From Atlantibacter subterraneus (GTDB lineage: Bacteria > Pseudomonadota > Gammaproteobacteria > Enterobacterales > Enterobacteriaceae), in the NCBI RefSeq assembly GCF_007570865.1, contig NZ_VLPS01000003.1:666006-730005 (forward strand): 64,000 nt of DNA, written 5' to 3'. Under the pieces are notes generated by a model. That model made no database searches. It was not told the origin of the DNA and worked only from the letters and a program-made list of their open reading frames with translations. This document shows positions 1 through 12,174 of this stretch, one piece after another. Within the stretch, counting starts at the first letter, position 1. Every line of letters begins with the position of its first letter. The position numbers and the translations under genes were made by a program.

Positions 1-2510
1 ATGAAGTCGGTGCGCGCAAGCGGACGGTGGATGAAGAAATTGAACGCCTTAGCCAGCCGGGCGGTGCGGAAGACGCGCGTCTCAACGCGCTTGCCGAGCG
101 TTTCGGCGGTGTGTTGCTGTCGGAAATTTATGACGACGTCAGCCTCGAAGACGCGCCCTACTTCTCGGCGCTGTACGGCCCGTCGCGCCACGCAATCGTG
201 GTGCCGGATCTGTCGCTGGTCCGCGAGCAACTGGAAGGGCTGGAAGATACCCCGGAAGATCTGTATCTGATTGAAGGGGACCCGCAGTCCTTCGATGACA
301 GCGTGTTCAGCACCGAAGAGCTGGAAAAAGCGGTAGTGGTGAAAATCGCCGATCGCCAGTGGCGCTACTCGCGCTTCCCGACGCTGCCGCTGTTTGGCCG
401 TGCAGCCCGTGAAAACCGTATTGAAAGCCTGCATCAGGAGCGTGAAACGCTGTCCGAACGCTTCGCGACCCTGTCGTTTGACGTGCAGAAAACCCAGCGT
501 TTACACCAGGCGTTTAGCCGCTTTATCGGCAGCCACCTGGCGGTGGCGTTCGAATCTGACCCGGAAGCAGAAATCCGCCAGCTCAACACCCGTCGTAACG
601 AACTGGAGCGGGCGTTAAGCACCCATGAAAACGACAACCAGCAGCAGCGCGCCCAGTTCGATCAGGCCAAAGAGGGCGTGGCCCAGCTTAACCGGCTGCT
701 GCCGCGCCTGGCGCTGCTGGAAGATGAGACGCTGTCCGACCGCGTGGACGAAATCCGCGAGCGGCTGGACGAAGCCCAGGAAGCGGCGCATTTCATCAAC
801 CAGTTTGGCAACCAGCTGGCGAAGCTGGAACCGATGGTGTCGGTACTGCAAAGCGATCCGGAACAGTACGACCAGCTGAAAGAAGATTACGCGTATGCGC
901 AACAGCAGCAGCGCGATTCGCGCCAGCAGGCGTTTGCCCTGACGGAAGTGGTATCGCGCCGCGCGCACTTCAGTTACTCCGACTCCGCCGATATGCTCAG
1001 CGGCAACAGCGATCTGAACGAGAAGCTGCGCCGCCGTCTTGAGCAGGCGGAGCTTGAGCGCACCCGGGCGCGTGAAGCGCTGCGCACCCATGCGGCGCAG
1101 GTCAGCCAGTATCATCAGGTGCTGGCGTCGCTGAAAAGCTCTTACGACACCAAGAAAGAGCTGCTTAACGATCTCAACAAAGAGCTGAAAGATATCGGCG
1201 TGCGCGCCGATGCGGGCGCGGAAGAGCGGGCGCGTCAGCGTCGTGATGAACTGCATACCCAGCTCAGCAACAACCGTTCGCGCCGCAGCCAGCTGGAAAA
1301 ACAGCTGACCTTCTGCGAAGCGGAAATGGACAACCTGACCCGCAAACTGCGCCGCCTGGAGCGCGATTACCACGAAATGCGCGAGCAGGTGGTGAGCGCC
1401 AAAGCGGGCTGGTGCGCGGTGATGCGTATGGTGAAAGACAATGGCGTCGAGCGCCGTCTGCACCGCCGCGAGCTGGCCTATCTCTCCGCCGACGAGCTGC
1501 GTTCTATGTCGGATAAAGCGTTGGGCGCGCTGCGTCTGGCGGTGGCGGATAACGAACACCTGCGCGACGTGCTGCGCGGCTCGGAAGATCCCAAGCGCCC
1601 TGAGCGTAAAATCCAGTTCTTCGTGGCGGTTTACCAGCATCTGCGCGAGCGTATCCGCCAGGATATCATCCGCACCGATGACCCGGTGGAGGCCATCGAG
1701 CAGATGGAGATCGAGCTGGGCCGTCTGACGGAAGAGCTGACCTCCCGCGAGCAGAAGCTGGCGATCAGCTCCCGCAGCGTGGCGAACATTATCCGCAAAA
1801 CCATTCAGCGCGAGCAGAACCGTATCCGAATGCTCAACCAGGGGCTGCAAAGCGTGTCGTTTGGCCAGGTGAATAGCGTGCGGCTGAACGTCAACGTGCG
1901 CGAAACGCACGCCATGCTGCTGGATGTGCTGTCGGAACAGCATGAACAGCATCAGGACCTGTTTAACAGCAATCGTCTGACCTTCTCGGAAGCGCTGGCG
2001 AAACTGTACCAGCGCCTCAATCCGCAGATCGATATGGGCCAGCGCACTCCGCAAACCATCGGGGAAGAACTGCTGGACTACCGTAACTATCTTGAGATGG
2101 AAGTGGAAGTTAACCGCGGCTCCGACGGCTGGCTGCGTGCCGAGAGCGGCGCGCTGTCGACCGGTGAAGCGATCGGTACCGGGATGTCGATTCTGGTGAT
2201 GGTGGTTCAGAGCTGGGAAGACGAAGCGCGACGCCTGCGTGGCAAAGATATTTCGCCGTGCCGTCTGTTGTTCCTCGATGAGGCGGCGCGTCTGGATGCC
2301 CGCTCCATTGCCACGCTGTTCGAGCTGTGCGACCGTCTGGAGATGCAGTTAATCATCGCCGCTCCGGAAAATATCAGCCCGGAAAAAGGCACCACCTATA
2401 AACTGGTGCGTAAAGTGGTGCAGAACCACGAGCACGTGCACGTAGTGGGGCTGCGCGGATTTGCCGCTGCGCAAACCGAGGCGCTGCCAGGCACCGCCGA
2501 CGCCTCCTGA
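1..2510 (+). CDS. mukB: Chromosome partition protein MukB, C-terminal part (5' end outside window)
   Basis: SMC-like ATPase of the MukBEF condensin, which loops DNA and organises the nucleoid. The reading frame is open from base 3, so the window holds about the last 835 residues, including the end of the hinge and the long C-terminal coiled coil (Glu/Arg/Gln-rich, roughly window residues 130-640). The ABC signature region [13 protein letters not shown] and the Walker B-type stretch [11 protein letters not shown] lie near the C terminus. The sequence follows E. coli MukB closely to the end. The ATP-binding head half with Walker A lies upstream of the window. Identification is certain; only the 5' end is missing. 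Confidence 0.97.
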   Translation, partial: EVGARKRTVDEEIERLSQPGGAEDARLNALAERFGGVLLSEIYDDVSLEDAPYFSALYGPSRHAIVVPDLSLVREQLEGLEDTPEDLYLIEGDPQSFDDSVFSTEELEKAVVVKIADRQWRYSRFPTLPLFGRAARENRIESLHQERETLSERFATLSFDVQKTQRLHQAFSRFIGSHLAVAFESDPEAEIRQLNTRRNELERALSTHENDNQQQRAQFDQAKEGVAQLNRLLPRLALLEDETLSDRVDEIRERLDEAQEAAHFINQFGNQLAKLEPMVSVLQSDPEQYDQLKEDYAYAQQQQRDSRQQAFALTEVVSRRAHFSYSDSADMLSGNSDLNEKLRRRLEQAELERTRAREALRTHAAQVSQYHQVLASLKSSYDTKKELLNDLNKELKDIGVRADAGAEERARQRRDELHTQLSNNRSRRSQLEKQLTFCEAEMDNLTRKLRRLERDYHEMREQVVSAKAGWCAVMRMVKDNGVERRLHRRELAYLSADELRSMSDKALGALRLAVADNEHLRDVLRGSEDPKRPERKIQFFVAVYQHLRERIRQDIIRTDDPVEAIEQMEIELGRLTEELTSREQKLAISSRSVANIIRKTIQREQNRIRMLNQGLQSVSFGQVNSVRLNVNVRETHAMLLDVLSEQHEQHQDLFNSNRLTFSEALAKLYQRLNPQIDMGQRTPQTIGEELLDYRNYLEMEVEVNRGSDGWLRAESGALSTGEAIGTGMSILVMVVQSWEDEARRLRGKDISPCRLLFLDEAARLDARSIATLFELCDRLEMQLIIAAPENISPEKGTTYKLVRKVVQNHEHVHVVGLRGFAAAQTEALPGTADAS

Positions 2511-2524
2511 TCGCGTCAGTGATG

Positions 2525-2549
2525 CGCCCGGACAGTCATTGTCCGGGCG
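2525..2549 (+). terminator. Probable terminator after mukB
   Basis: Ten-bp perfect inverted repeat CGCCCGGACA / TGTCCGGGCG with a 5-nt loop, 15 bp after the mukB stop codon. It is followed by TTCAATTCT rather than a clean T tract, so termination may be partial. Confidence 0.7.
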
Positions 2550-2777
2550 TTCAATTCTGTAAAGCAGTGCGAGCTTCGTTTTCAGGTTCGCGTTGCGCAA
2601 CCTATTGCCGAGCCGCTTAGCACCTGAACGCCCGGTCTGCCGACTTTTTTTTCAGACTTTCTTTTCTTTAAACTTCTTTACATTTGGCGAGGCAAATGGT
2701 TTTTTCTCTTTATATACTGAAGGTAATCCTGAAGCCGAGCTTACGGGAATGATGTAAAAATGATAAGGAGGCAAGGG

Positions 2778-4610
2778 ATGTTGCTTATAAAAGCTCAACG
2801 TTATCGGTGGTCCGCAATTCACTTGTGTCTGGCGCTCAGTTTAGCGCCCTTGACCAATGCCTTTGCCGAAGAGCCCGATCTGGTGCCGTCCGATGGTTCG
2901 GCGGCGGTTATCGATCAGCCAGGCTCAATGCTGCTCCCGCAGGCGCAATCTCCCGCTACGGCGCTGATGGCCGGGATCGGGCCGCAGATTGACGGTGAGC
3001 GTATTGCCCAAACGCGCAGCACGCTTCAGTCCCAGCTTCCTCAGGGATACACGCCCGTTTATATGGATGCGCTGGCCGCGCTGTATACTGCCCGCGACGC
3101 CAAACCGATGTGGGATAACCGCGAAGCGGTGCAGGCGTTCCAGCAGCAACTGGCCGAAGTGGCGATCGCTGGCTTTCAGCCGCAGTTCACTACCTGGGTC
3201 GAACTACTGACTAATCCGGACGTGAACGGTATGGCGCGTGACGTGGTGCTATCAGACGCCATGATGGGTTACCTCTATTACCTCTCCGGCATCCCGCTTA
3301 AAGGCAATCGCTGGCTGTATAGCGATAAACCTTATAAAGCCGAAATCGCGCCGCTGTCGGTGGTGAACCAGTGGCAAGTGGCGCTCGACAACGGTTCGCT
3401 GATTGCTTTTGTGCAAAGCCTTGCACCGCAGCATCCGCAGTATCAGGCGATGCATCAATATCTGCTCAGCCTTGCGGCCGATTCGCGCCCGTGGCCGCAA
3501 CTGACGTCCACCGCCTCACTGCGCCCCGGGCAGTGGAGTAACGACGTCGGCGCGCTGCGCGAAATTCTCCAGCGCAACGGTATGCTGGACAACGCACCCA
3601 ATATCGTACTGCCGGGGGACCCGCCATCTAAAAACGCCGTGGTAAGCCCCTCGGCGGCCGTGATTGAATCCACGCCGACGCAGAAAAAAACAGCGGCGCG
3701 CGGCGTCTATGACAAGACGCTGGTGGAAGGCGTGAAGCGCTTCCAGGCCTCGCAGGGTCTCGGCACCGATGGCGTGATTGGCCAGTCCACCCGCGACTTA
3801 CTGAATATGTCACCCGATCAACGCGCCGCCGTGGTGGCATTAAATATTCAGCGCCTGCGCCTGCTGCCCCAGAAGCTCACCACCGGCATTATGGTGAATA
3901 TACCGGCCTATTCGCTGGTCTATTATCAGAACGGCAGCCAGGTACTGGATTCGCGCGTCATTGTTGGACGCCCCGATCGTAAAACGCCGCTGATGAGCAG
4001 CGCGCTGAATAACGTGGTGGTCAACCCGCCGTGGAATGTACCGCCGACGCTGGCGCGCAAGGATATCCTGCCGAAGGTGTGGAACGATCCGGGCTATCTG
4101 GAGCGGCATAACTATACGGTGCTGCGCGGCTGGAGTGGTAAAGCTGAAGTAATCGATCCCTGGAATGTGGATTGGGGAACCATTACCGCATCGAATTTAC
4201 CGTTCCGCTTCCAGCAGGCACCTGGCGCGCACAACTCGCTGGGCCGCTATAAATTCAATATGCCGAGCTCTGATGCCATTTATCTGCACGATACGCCGAA
4301 CCACAATCTGTTCCAGAAAGATGCGCGGGCGCTCAGTTCCGGCTGTGTGCGCGTCAATAAAGCTTCGGAGTTGGCGAATATGCTGTTGCAGGATGCGGGC
4401 TGGAACGATACGCGAATTTCCGATGCGCTGAAGCAGGGCGATACCCGTTACGTGAATATTCCCCAGACCATCCCGGTGAATCTTTACTATATGACGGCAT
4501 TCGTCGGCGCGGATGGAAAACCGCAATTTAGATCGGATATTTACAATTATGATTCCCCTGCGCGATCGGGCGCACAAATCTTGCCAAAAGCTGAACAACT
4601 CATCAGGTAA
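2778..4610 (+). CDS. ldtD: L,D-transpeptidase LdtD (YcbB)
   Basis: Periplasmic L,D-transpeptidase making 3-3 (mDAP-mDAP) crosslinks in peptidoglycan; in E. coli it underlies beta-lactam bypass and envelope-stress repair. The protein is 610 residues from the chosen ATG, which has AAGGAGG six bases upstream; an in-frame ATG at 2760 has no such site. An N-terminal signal segment (about residues 1-31) is followed by a scaffold region, a peptidoglycan-binding repeat ([17 protein letters not shown], about residue 320) and a YkuD domain. The YkuD domain carries the catalytic motif HDTPNHNLF...SSGCVRV, with Cys523 as nucleophile. The stretch between the scaffold and the binding repeat is somewhat shorter than in E. 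coli. It stands alone between mukB and mepK. Confidence 0.95.
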   Translation: MLLIKAQRYRWSAIHLCLALSLAPLTNAFAEEPDLVPSDGSAAVIDQPGSMLLPQAQSPATALMAGIGPQIDGERIAQTRSTLQSQLPQGYTPVYMDALAALYTARDAKPMWDNREAVQAFQQQLAEVAIAGFQPQFTTWVELLTNPDVNGMARDVVLSDAMMGYLYYLSGIPLKGNRWLYSDKPYKAEIAPLSVVNQWQVALDNGSLIAFVQSLAPQHPQYQAMHQYLLSLAADSRPWPQLTSTASLRPGQWSNDVGALREILQRNGMLDNAPNIVLPGDPPSKNAVVSPSAAVIESTPTQKKTAARGVYDKTLVEGVKRFQASQGLGTDGVIGQSTRDLLNMSPDQRAAVVALNIQRLRLLPQKLTTGIMVNIPAYSLVYYQNGSQVLDSRVIVGRPDRKTPLMSSALNNVVVNPPWNVPPTLARKDILPKVWNDPGYLERHNYTVLRGWSGKAEVIDPWNVDWGTITASNLPFRFQQAPGAHNSLGRYKFNMPSSDAIYLHDTPNHNLFQKDARALSSGCVRVNKASELANMLLQDAGWNDTRISDALKQGDTRYVNIPQTIPVNLYYMTAFVGADGKPQFRSDIYNYDSPARSGAQILPKAEQLIR

Positions 4611-4654
4611 CTACAGAATTTCTAACAAATAAGCTGTCAAAATATCGGGTAGAA

Positions 4655-4685
4655 AACGGGCTTGCTTCGCTGCAAGCCCCGTTTT
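4655..4685 (+). terminator. Rho-independent terminator after ldtD
   Basis: A GC-rich stem (ACGGGCTTGC / GCAAGCCCCGT, one bulged base, loop TTCGCT) is followed by TTTTT. It lies 45 bp after the ldtD stop codon. Confidence 0.85.
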
Positions 4686-4788
4686 TACTGGGTTTTGAAG
4701 CCTTGACGTGTCGAGATTTGGCGGTTAAGGTGCCTTGCGTGCGCCAGAAGTGCATATAATCACAACACTGACTGTAGACCTGAACATC

Positions 4789-5337
4789 ATGGATAAATTT
4801 GACGCTAACCGCCGCAAATTGCTGGCGCTTGGTGGCGTGACGCTCGGCGCCGCCATCCTGCCTGTACCGGCATTTGCTACGCTTTCCACGCCCCGTCCTC
4901 GTATTCTTACGCTGAACAATCTCAATACCGGAGAGAGCATTAAAGCGGAGTTTTTCGACGGCAAAGGCTATATTCAGGATGAATTAGCAAAATTAAACCA
5001 TTTCTTCCGGGATTATCGCGCCAATAAAATCAAAAGCATCGATCCGAAACTGTTCGATCAGCTCTACCGTTTGCAAGGGTTATTGGGAACCCGCAAACCA
5101 GTGCAGCTTATTTCCGGCTATCGCTCCCTCGATACCAATAATGAACTGCGCGCCAGAAGCCGTGGTGTAGCCAAACAGAGCTATCACACCAAAGGCCAGG
5201 CCATGGATTTTCATATCGAAGGCATCTCTCTGAGCAATGTTCGCAAAGCCGCGTTGTCTCTGCGCGCAGGTGGTGTAGGATACTACCCGCGTAGTAACTT
5301 TGTGCATATTGATACCGGTCCTCTCAGGCACTGGTAG
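4789..5337 (+). CDS. mepK: Murein DD-endopeptidase MepK (YcbK)
   Basis: Zinc peptidase of the M15 fold (peptidase_M15_2/DUF882) that cuts peptidoglycan crosslinks, with a preference for the mDAP-mDAP links made by LdtD, encoded just upstream. It has 182 residues, as in E. coli. The N terminus carries a twin-arginine motif ([10 protein letters not shown]) and hydrophobic stretch ending near PAFA, so export by Tat is expected. Metal ligands are visible as His133 and Asp140 (YHTKGQAMD) and His173 (VHIDTG). The start was chosen at the MDKFDANRR methionine; an upstream in-frame ATG adds 18 poorly conserved residues. Confidence 0.95.
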   Translation: MDKFDANRRKLLALGGVTLGAAILPVPAFATLSTPRPRILTLNNLNTGESIKAEFFDGKGYIQDELAKLNHFFRDYRANKIKSIDPKLFDQLYRLQGLLGTRKPVQLISGYRSLDTNNELRARSRGVAKQSYHTKGQAMDFHIEGISLSNVRKAALSLRAGGVGYYPRSNFVHIDTGPLRHW

Positions 5338-5372
5338 AACGAATCCGGTCACTGCCGGATAAAAGGAGCGGT

Positions 5373-6020
5373 ATGAATTACCAAATTATTCCGGTCACGG
5401 CGTTCTCACAGAACTGCTCATTAATCTGGTGTGAAGAGACGCGTCTGGCGGCCATTGTTGACCCGGGCGGCGACGCGCCGCGTATTCAGCAGGCCGTGGC
5501 GGCGCAGGGCGTGACCATTCAGTCCATCCTGCTGACTCACGGGCATCTCGACCACGTCGGCGCGGCGGCGGAGCTGGCGGCGCATTACGGCGTGCCGATT
5601 ATCGGGCCTGAAAAAGAAGATGAATTCTGGTTGCAGGGATTACCGGCGCAGAGCCAGATGTTTGGGCTGGAAGAGTGCCTGCCGCTGACGCCAGATCGCT
5701 GGTTAAATGAAGGCGACAGCGTAACCGTAGGCAAAGTCGCTCTCCAGGTGCTGCACTGCCCAGGCCACACCCCAGGCCATATCGTTTTCTTTGATGAGCG
5801 CGCGCGGCTGTTAATCTCCGGCGACGTGATTTTTAAAGGCGGAGTAGGGCGCAGCGACTTCCCGCGCGGCAACCACGCCACGCTGATTGATTCCATCAAA
5901 AGTAAACTGCTGCCGCTGGGCGATGATGTGACTTTTATTCCCGGTCATGGCCCGCTGTCCACCCTCGGTAACGAGCGGTTGCACAATCCTTTCTTACAGG
6001 ACGAGATGCCTGTCTGGTAA
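5373..6020 (+). CDS. gloC: Hydroxyacylglutathione hydrolase GloC (type II glyoxalase, YcbL)
   Basis: Metallo-beta-lactamase-fold thioesterase that hydrolyses S-lactoylglutathione to D-lactate and glutathione, the last step of methylglyoxal detoxification. The 215 residues show the zinc motif THGHLDH near residue 52, the downstream HCPGHTPG and SGDVIF segments, and a final FIPGHGP histidine. Good Shine-Dalgarno AAAGGAG before the ATG. It is 35 bp downstream of mepK on the same strand and converges with aspC. A methylglyoxal synthase gene (mgsA) lies 37 kb away in the same window. Confidence 0.94.
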   Translation: MNYQIIPVTAFSQNCSLIWCEETRLAAIVDPGGDAPRIQQAVAAQGVTIQSILLTHGHLDHVGAAAELAAHYGVPIIGPEKEDEFWLQGLPAQSQMFGLEECLPLTPDRWLNEGDSVTVGKVALQVLHCPGHTPGHIVFFDERARLLISGDVIFKGGVGRSDFPRGNHATLIDSIKSKLLPLGDDVTFIPGHGPLSTLGNERLHNPFLQDEMPVW

Positions 6021-6026
6021 TAAAAA

Positions 6027-6044
6027 GGGCCGCAAACGCGGCCC
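6027..6044. terminator. Bidirectional terminator between gloC and aspC
   Basis: Perfect 7-bp stem GGGCCGC / GCGGCCC with A-rich and T-containing flanks, in the 44-bp gap between two convergent genes. Confidence 0.85.
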
Positions 6045-6064
6045 TTGTTACTTCTTATCGTGGA

Positions 6065-7255
6065 TTACAGCACGGCGACAATCGCTTCGCACAGCGGCGC
6101 CATGTTATCCGGCGTCATGCCCGCCACGTTAACGCGGCCAGAAGCGACGGCGTAAACGCCAAACTCTTCGCGCAGGCGCAGTACCTGTTCTTTAGTCAGT
6201 CCGCTGAACGAGAACATGCCGTTCTGCTGAATGATAAAGCTGAAATCACGGTTCGCGCCTTTCTCCTGCAGGGTGCTGACAAACAGCAGACGCATGCGCT
6301 GGATGCGTTGACGCATATCGGTCAGCTCTTGTTCCCAGATGGTGCGCAGCGCGTCATTGCTCAGAATGGTCGCTACCACAGAAGCACCGTGCGCTGGCGG
6401 GTTGGAGTAGTTGGCGCGGATGCAGGACTTCATCTGGCTGAATGCACGATCGACGGTATCCGCATCGCTGGCGACCAGCGTACAGGCACCAACGCGCTCG
6501 TTATACAGACCAAAGTTTTTGGAATAGGAACTGGCGACGATCAGCTCTTTATGCAGCGCAGCAAACGCGCGCAAGCCTTCAGCGTCTTCTTCCAGACCAC
6601 GGGCGAAGCCCTGATAGGCGAAGTCGAACAGCGGCAGCCAGCCTTTATCCAGCGATAGCTGTGCCAGCTGTTGCCACTGTTCCAGCGTCGGATCGATCCC
6701 GGTTGGGTTATGGCAGCAGCCGTGGAACAGCACCACGTCGCCTGCCTGGGCATCCGCCAGGCTATTCAGTAACCCATCGAAATCCAGCGTGTGGTTCTGT
6801 GCGTCGTAATAGGCGTATTCACGCACTTCCAGACCGGCAGAGTTGAACACGCTTTTGTGGTTCGGCCAGCTCGGGTTGCTTACCCAGACGCGTTTTACGT
6901 CAGTGTTTTTAGCGAGGAAATCCGCCGCCACGCGCAGTGCGCCGGTGCCGCCAGGGGTCTGGGCAGTGCGGGCGCGTTTATCGGCGATCAGCGCGTTGCC
7001 TTTGCCGAACAGCAGCTCCTGGGTGCAGCGGCCAAATTCAGGAATACCATCAATACCCAGGTAGTTCTTGGTGGTTTCATTTTCCAGCAAATATTGTTCG
7101 GCTTTTTTCACGCTGGTGAGAACCGGGGTTTTACCGGTTTCATCTTTATAAACACCAATACCCAGGTTGATTTTAGTCGGACGTTCATCGGCGCGAAACA
7201 GGTCCGCCAGACCAAGAATCGGGTCGGCAGGGGCGGCAGTTATGTTCTCAAACAT
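6065..7255 (-). CDS. aspC: Aspartate aminotransferase
   Basis: PLP-dependent class I aminotransferase of 396 residues, the length of E. coli AspC. It interconverts aspartate plus 2-oxoglutarate with oxaloacetate plus glutamate, and also works on aromatic amino acids. Visible family features are the Schiff-base lysine in [14 protein letters not shown], the NPTG motif ([11 protein letters not shown]) and the substrate-binding arginine near the C terminus in ASGRVNVAG. It is cytosolic and monocistronic in appearance, convergent with gloC and followed on the map by ompF on the same strand. Confidence 0.97.
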   Translation of the reverse strand: MFENITAAPADPILGLADLFRADERPTKINLGIGVYKDETGKTPVLTSVKKAEQYLLENETTKNYLGIDGIPEFGRCTQELLFGKGNALIADKRARTAQTPGGTGALRVAADFLAKNTDVKRVWVSNPSWPNHKSVFNSAGLEVREYAYYDAQNHTLDFDGLLNSLADAQAGDVVLFHGCCHNPTGIDPTLEQWQQLAQLSLDKGWLPLFDFAYQGFARGLEEDAEGLRAFAALHKELIVASSYSKNFGLYNERVGACTLVASDADTVDRAFSQMKSCIRANYSNPPAHGASVVATILSNDALRTIWEQELTDMRQRIQRMRLLFVSTLQEKGANRDFSFIIQQNGMFSFSGLTKEQVLRLREEFGVYAVASGRVNVAGMTPDNMAPLCEAIVAVL

Positions 7256-7389
7256 GACGAGGTTCCATTGTGATATCAGAAGGGAAATTCGCTATCAGGT
7301 TAACGGGAGTTTTACTAAATGCCAACCGTTTGCCCGCAAAAGATTAGCTGTTTGGTAAATCTGGTGTTTTTCACTTTCGGGCATAAAAA

Positions 7390-7412
7390 AACAGGGCCGA
7401 AGCCCTGTTTTT
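7390..7412 (-). terminator. Terminator of ompF
   Basis: Stem ACAGGGC / GCCCTGT with a short loop, flanked by A and T tracts, 28 bp downstream of the ompF stop codon read on the minus strand. Confidence 0.85.
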
Positions 7413-7439
7413 GTCTTATCGATAACGAGGTTATATCGA

Positions 7440-8552
7440 TTAGAACTGGTAAGTTACGCCCAGGGTAACCTGGTCGTCAACGCCAACCAGTGCGGTTGAA
7501 GCGTCGTCGTTGTCCAGCATGTTGATGCGGTAGTCAGCGTATACGTTGAAGTTCTTGTTGAAGTAGTAGTAAGTACCTACGGTGAAGTATTCAGCCAGGT
7601 CGCGGTCGTAAGAAGAGCCGGTAACCGGATCAACCAGGTCTTTACCTTTGGTGTAAACGTAAGATACGGACGGACGCAGACCGAAGTCGAACTGGTACTG
7701 AGCTACCACTTCAACGTTCTGAGTTTTGTTAGCGATGTCATAGATAGAACGGCCAGTTGCAGTCTGGTTACGGGTTTCTGCATAGATCGCCGCCAGGTAG
7801 ATGTTGTTGGCGTCGTACTTAGTACCAACAGACCATGCTTCAGCGCGGTCGCCACGACCATCGTCTTTCTGACCGAAAGCACCGTTAAGGCCGGAACCAG
7901 AGGTGGTACGGTTAGAGTTGCTGTAGGCACCGATTACGCTGAAACCTTCAGCGAAGTTGTAACCCAGAGAGTAACCAACGCCGTCACCGTTAGCCTGTTT
8001 CAGGTTGTCACGGTCGTTTTTACCCTGATACTGCACACCGAAGTTCAGACCATCAACCAGACCGAAGAAATCGCTGTTACGGTAGGTCAGCAGGCCAGTA
8101 GAACGGTTGTTCATGTAGTTGTCAGTGTTGCCCGCCCAGGTCTCACCAGAGAAAGACGGAGACACGTCGGTGTAGGATTCTACGTCGTATACGATACCGT
8201 AGTTACGACCGTAGTCCAGAGAACCTGCGTCAGCAATTTTGATACCCGCGAACGCCAGACGCGTTACGTTGTCCTGGCTGCCTTCAGCTTTGCTGGCTTT
8301 AGCACGGTATTCCCACTGGCCGTAACCGGTCACTTGATCGGTAACCTGAGTTTCGCCTTTGAAGCCGATCTGAGCGTAAGAAGAGTCGCCGTTGGTGGTG
8401 TTGTCACCAGAGGTCACGAAACCGTGCTCACCAACTACTTTTCCGTACAGGTCCAGTTTGTTGCCGTTTTTGTTATAGATTTCTGCAGCGTTAGCTGCAC
8501 CAGCTACCAGCAGAGCAGGGATAACCACTGCCAGAATATTGCGCTTCATCAT
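7440..8552 (-). CDS. ompF: Outer membrane porin OmpF
   Basis: Trimeric 16-strand general porin of 370 residues. The first 22 residues (MMKRNILAV...AGAANA) form a Sec signal peptide, and mature protein starts [15 protein letters not shown]. Porin hallmarks include the L3 constriction-loop segment before [17 protein letters not shown] and the terminal VTYQF with its final phenylalanine, the BamA recognition signal. The surface loops differ clearly from E. coli OmpF, as expected for phage and colicin receptors. Position between aspC and asnS, and the conserved leader, make it OmpF rather than OmpC or PhoE. Confidence 0.94.
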   Translation of the reverse strand: MMKRNILAVVIPALLVAGAANAAEIYNKNGNKLDLYGKVVGEHGFVTSGDNTTNGDSSYAQIGFKGETQVTDQVTGYGQWEYRAKASKAEGSQDNVTRLAFAGIKIADAGSLDYGRNYGIVYDVESYTDVSPSFSGETWAGNTDNYMNNRSTGLLTYRNSDFFGLVDGLNFGVQYQGKNDRDNLKQANGDGVGYSLGYNFAEGFSVIGAYSNSNRTTSGSGLNGAFGQKDDGRGDRAEAWSVGTKYDANNIYLAAIYAETRNQTATGRSIYDIANKTQNVEVVAQYQFDFGLRPSVSYVYTKGKDLVDPVTGSSYDRDLAEYFTVGTYYYFNKNFNVYADYRINMLDNDDASTALVGVDDQVTLGVTYQF

Positions 8553-8760
8553 TATTTATTACCCTCATTGGTTTTTTTTGAACACCTGCCACTGCCGTCA
8601 ATAATTCTGTACGGAACTATTGATGAGAGTTTGGTGTCTTTCTGTGTCTGGAGGCATCTTTCCATTCATATTAAGGATTAGCTACAGTGAAAGTGCTACA
8701 AATATGCAAACACAGTAACCAAAAGCAATAATGTGTAACTAATTGTGTATTTTTGGGAAC
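8553..8760 (-). promoter_or_regulatory. ompF leader and OmpR-controlled promoter region
   Basis: The ompF untranslated leader keeps the E. coli arrangement, including GAGGGTAATAAATAATG at the start codon, where the antisense RNA MicF pairs in E. coli. Farther upstream, GGTTAC and related AT-rich blocks (about 8690-8760) resemble OmpR boxes. Assignment is by resemblance and gene context; the OmpR sites were not individually delimited. The rest of the gap to asnS (8761-9100) is very AT-rich and contains no gene that I can support; distal OmpR or IHF sites would be expected there. Confidence 0.7.
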
Positions 8761-9100
8761 TTTGTGAACCACATCAAAATAAATCACTCAGCTGAACAAT
8801 TTTAAGACGTTCCTATTCTATATATATGAAAACCTTATGTTTAATTATGATAAACGGGTTTTCTTCGCCTTAACGACAATTATTCTCACTTTTCAAAAGA
8901 GTCGATTCAGATGGCTGGATGTCTGTGTGATATTTAGCCAAATGTGCTATGTCCATCACTTAAAAATGGTGCAAGAAAAGCAGGGATATTTTTTATCGAA
9001 AATTATTTCGAGTTAATACCCGGTTACGTTAGGGAGTGAAGAGGGGGTTGAAGCGAACAAATGTTGAATTTATGTAGACAAAAATTGACACAGCACAACG

Positions 9101-9129
9101 AAAAAAAGCCGGGAAAACCCGGCTTTTTT
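9101..9129 (-). terminator. Terminator of asnS
   Basis: Seven A residues, stem GCCGGG / CCCGGC with loop AAAA, then six T residues, immediately after the asnS stop codon on the minus strand. It is a textbook intrinsic terminator in both directions. Confidence 0.92.
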
Positions 9130-9132
9130 GGA

Positions 9133-10533
9133 TTAGAAACTGGCGTTGCGTGGGGTACGTGGGAAAGGAATCACGTCGCGAACGTTTTGAACGCCGGTCA
9201 CATAAGCGATTAAACGCTCAAAACCGAGCCCAAAACCGGAGTGCGGAACGGTGCCGTAACGGCGCAGATCGCGATACCACCAGTAATCCTCTTTATTGAG
9301 GCCCATTTCTTCGAGACGCACATCAAGTACGTCGAGGCGCTCTTCACGCTGGGAGCCGCCGATGATCTCACCGATGCCCGGTGCCAGCACGTCCATAGCC
9401 GCCACGGTCTTGCCGTCTTCATTCTGACGCATATAAAACGCTTTAATGTCTTTCGGATAGTTTTTGACAACAACCGGCGCTTTAAAATGTTTTTCAGCCA
9501 AATAACGCTCGTGCTCGGAAGCCAGATCGACACCCCAGTAAACCGGGTTCTCGAACTTCTCGCCGCAGGCTTCAAGGATTTTTACCGCCTCGGTGTAATC
9601 TACCTGGGCGAAGTCAGCGGAGATGAAACGCTCCAGACGGCCAATGGCGTCTTTATCGACACGCTCGGCGAAGAACTTCATGTCGTCCATACGTTCGTCA
9701 AGCACCGCTTTGAACACGTATTTCAGCATGCCTTCGGCTAACGCAGCGACATCATCCAGGGTGGCAAATGCCACTTCCGGTTCCAGCATCCAGAACTCTG
9801 CCAGATGGCGGCTGGTGTTGGAGTTTTCCGCACGGAAGGTCGGGCCGAAGGTATAGATTTTTGACAGCGCACAGGCATAGGTTTCGCCGTTGAGCTGGCC
9901 CGAAACGGTCAGGAAGGCTTCTTTACCGAAGAAGTCTTTATCGAAATCGACTTTGCCCTGATCGTTACGCGGCAGGTTTTCCAGGTCCAGCGTGGAGACG
10001 CGGAACATTTCGCCCGCACCTTCGGTGTCAGAGGCGGTGATCAGCGGCGTAGATACCCAGAAGAAGCCCTGCTCGTCAAAATAACGGTGCAGCGCCTGCG
10101 CCAGGGTATGGCGAACGCGGGCGACCGCGCCAATCATATTAGTGCGTGGACGCAGGTGCGCCACTTCACGCAGGTATTCAATGCTGTGGCGTTTGGCAGC
10201 CATCGGATAGGTGTCCGGATCTTCAACCCAACCGGTCACTTCTACTTTGGTGGCCTGCAGCTCAAAGCTCTGACCCTGGCCCGGGGATTCCACCACGGTG
10301 CCGGTCACAATAACCGAGCAGCCGGTGGTCAGGCGCAGAACGTCATCATTGTAATTGGGCAGAGAATTATTAATGACAGCCTGTATAGGATCAAAGCAGG
10401 AACCGTCATAGACGGCGAGGAAGGAGATGCCAGCTTTTGAATCTCGACGGGTACGCACCCATCCGCGCACGATGACTTCTAGGTCTTCGGCAACGCGGCC
10501 CTGGAGTACGTCGGCTACAGGCACAACGCTCAT
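9133..10533 (-). CDS. asnS: Asparaginyl-tRNA synthetase
   Basis: Cytosolic class IIb aminoacyl-tRNA synthetase charging tRNA-Asn; 466 residues as in E. coli. An N-terminal OB-fold anticodon-binding domain (about residues 1-110, with [18 protein letters not shown]) precedes the catalytic core. Class II motifs are visible: motif 2 near [21 protein letters not shown] and motif 3 at the C terminus ([15 protein letters not shown]). The upstream gap to pncB (10534-10704) should hold its promoter. Confidence 0.97.
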   Translation of the reverse strand: MSVVPVADVLQGRVAEDLEVIVRGWVRTRRDSKAGISFLAVYDGSCFDPIQAVINNSLPNYNDDVLRLTTGCSVIVTGTVVESPGQGQSFELQATKVEVTGWVEDPDTYPMAAKRHSIEYLREVAHLRPRTNMIGAVARVRHTLAQALHRYFDEQGFFWVSTPLITASDTEGAGEMFRVSTLDLENLPRNDQGKVDFDKDFFGKEAFLTVSGQLNGETYACALSKIYTFGPTFRAENSNTSRHLAEFWMLEPEVAFATLDDVAALAEGMLKYVFKAVLDERMDDMKFFAERVDKDAIGRLERFISADFAQVDYTEAVKILEACGEKFENPVYWGVDLASEHERYLAEKHFKAPVVVKNYPKDIKAFYMRQNEDGKTVAAMDVLAPGIGEIIGGSQREERLDVLDVRLEEMGLNKEDYWWYRDLRRYGTVPHSGFGLGFERLIAYVTGVQNVRDVIPFPRTPRNASF

Positions 10534-10704
10534 AATTATCTCTCTGGTTAGTAGTCAATAACAAAAATCGCTTATCCACCCAACGGGGGAGGGTTATCTA
10601 TGTTACCTGGCGGGCGCTGGCAAACAAGCAGAATTCGTGTCGGGAAATAAAGAAAACACAAAGTGATGGCGTTCAGGGAGCCGAAAAACTCCCTGAACCG
10701 GGGA

Positions 10705-11907
10705 TTAGCTGGCTTTTTTGACCTGCGGTAAATCAAAGGCTTTACGCAAAGCGCGCACGAAGGCTTTATCGTGGCAGATGGTTTTACCGGGGCTGTCCGA
10801 GAGCTTAGCGACCGGTTTACCGTTGCACTCCACCAGCTTTATCACGATGTTTAGCGGCTGTACGCCGGGAATATCGCAGGTCAGGCGGGTGCCAATACCA
10901 AAGCCGAGTTTTACCCGCGACCCGAAATGACGATACAGATCGAGCGCTTTGGTGAGATCGAGATTATCGGAAAACACCAAAGTTTTAGTTAGCGGATCGA
11001 TATGCAATTTTTCATAGTGGGCGATAGCCTTCTCGCCCCACTGCACCGGATCCCCGGAATCATGGCGCAATCCCTGATAGCGGGTAGCGAACTCCGGCCC
11101 GAAATCGCGCAAAAACGCGTCCATGGTAATGCAGTCCGTCAGGGCAATACCCAGTTGGTTGGGATATTCATCCAGCCAGGCCTGAAGCGCCGCGCGTTGG
11201 CTGTTGGCCAACACCGGGCTGATTTGCTGATGCGCCTGAAACCACTCGTGCGCCTGGGTGCCCATCGGCGTCAGATTGAGGCTGCGGGCTAAATCATAGT
11301 TGCTGGTGCCGACAAACCAGGATTCCTGCTGGAGGCGTTCAACAATGGCTTGCTGCACCTCGCGGGAATAACGGCGGCGGGTGCCAAAATCCATCAGATA
11401 AAAGCGATCGAGGGTCAGGTCGGCGGTAAGCGTCTTAAAATCGACCAGTTTGCTTTCAAGGTGATCGAGGGCATTGTCGACGGTGACGTCCGGCGTGCGG
11501 AAACGGTGAACCAGCTCGCTGATCACGGCCAGCAGCGGCACTTCCCACATAATCACTTCCAGCCACGGGCCGGAAAGACGAATATCCAGCTTGCCGTTAT
11601 CGTTCACGATCTCCACCTGCGACGGGTCGTAGCGGAAATTCTTCAGCCACGCCAGATAATCCGCTTTGAAGAACGGCAGTTGCGCGAGCCAGGCATACTC
11701 GTCATCGCTCAGCGCCAGATGCTGCATCGCATCCACCTGCTCGCGAATGGCTTGCGCATAAATACCTAACAAATCGTCACCGCGGCAGCGAAACTCTGCG
11801 GCGACATGCACGCCCTGATAATGATGGAATACCGCCTGCTGCATATGCAGCTTATAGGCATCGGTATCCAACAACGAGTGCAGAATAGGGGAAGCATATT
11901 GTGTCAT
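10705..11907 (-). CDS. pncB: Nicotinate phosphoribosyltransferase
   Basis: Enzyme of NAD salvage: nicotinate plus PRPP gives nicotinate mononucleotide, coupled to ATP hydrolysis through a phosphohistidine. It has 400 residues, the E. coli length. The family motif [14 protein letters not shown] and the downstream FSDNLD and GIGTRLT stretches mark the PRPP/phosphate-binding part. It is transcribed away from pepN; the 267-bp divergent gap (11908-12174) should carry both promoters, but no operator was resolved there. Confidence 0.96.
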   Translation of the reverse strand: MTQYASPILHSLLDTDAYKLHMQQAVFHHYQGVHVAAEFRCRGDDLLGIYAQAIREQVDAMQHLALSDDEYAWLAQLPFFKADYLAWLKNFRYDPSQVEIVNDNGKLDIRLSGPWLEVIMWEVPLLAVISELVHRFRTPDVTVDNALDHLESKLVDFKTLTADLTLDRFYLMDFGTRRRYSREVQQAIVERLQQESWFVGTSNYDLARSLNLTPMGTQAHEWFQAHQQISPVLANSQRAALQAWLDEYPNQLGIALTDCITMDAFLRDFGPEFATRYQGLRHDSGDPVQWGEKAIAHYEKLHIDPLTKTLVFSDNLDLTKALDLYRHFGSRVKLGFGIGTRLTCDIPGVQPLNIVIKLVECNGKPVAKLSDSPGKTICHDKAFVRALRKAFDLPQVKKAS

Positions 11908-12174
11908 GGCGCGTAACTGGCATCCTCTAACAGGCGCGTTTCCTGGGATAGCGAAAGCAGATAAAGACGCAGGAGTATACCCTGATTATCGGTTTATTGA
12001 AGCAGGATCACAACATAACACACCGGGCTGGTCGAGCGCATTTCGTGCCGCATGTTATATAAATGTAGTGAAAGGCGTTACACCGCCAGAAAAGATAAAG
12101 ATTCTGCATAGCAACATTTTCGCAACGAGAATAGACTGAAGCACGATACTCTACGGACGATGGATAAGGTTTCT

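Noticed and set aside
615..2054. 479-codon open frame on the minus strand
   Set aside because: Lies wholly antisense to mukB, has the His/Gln/Arg-rich composition of a complement of a GC-rich coiled-coil gene, and resembles no family.
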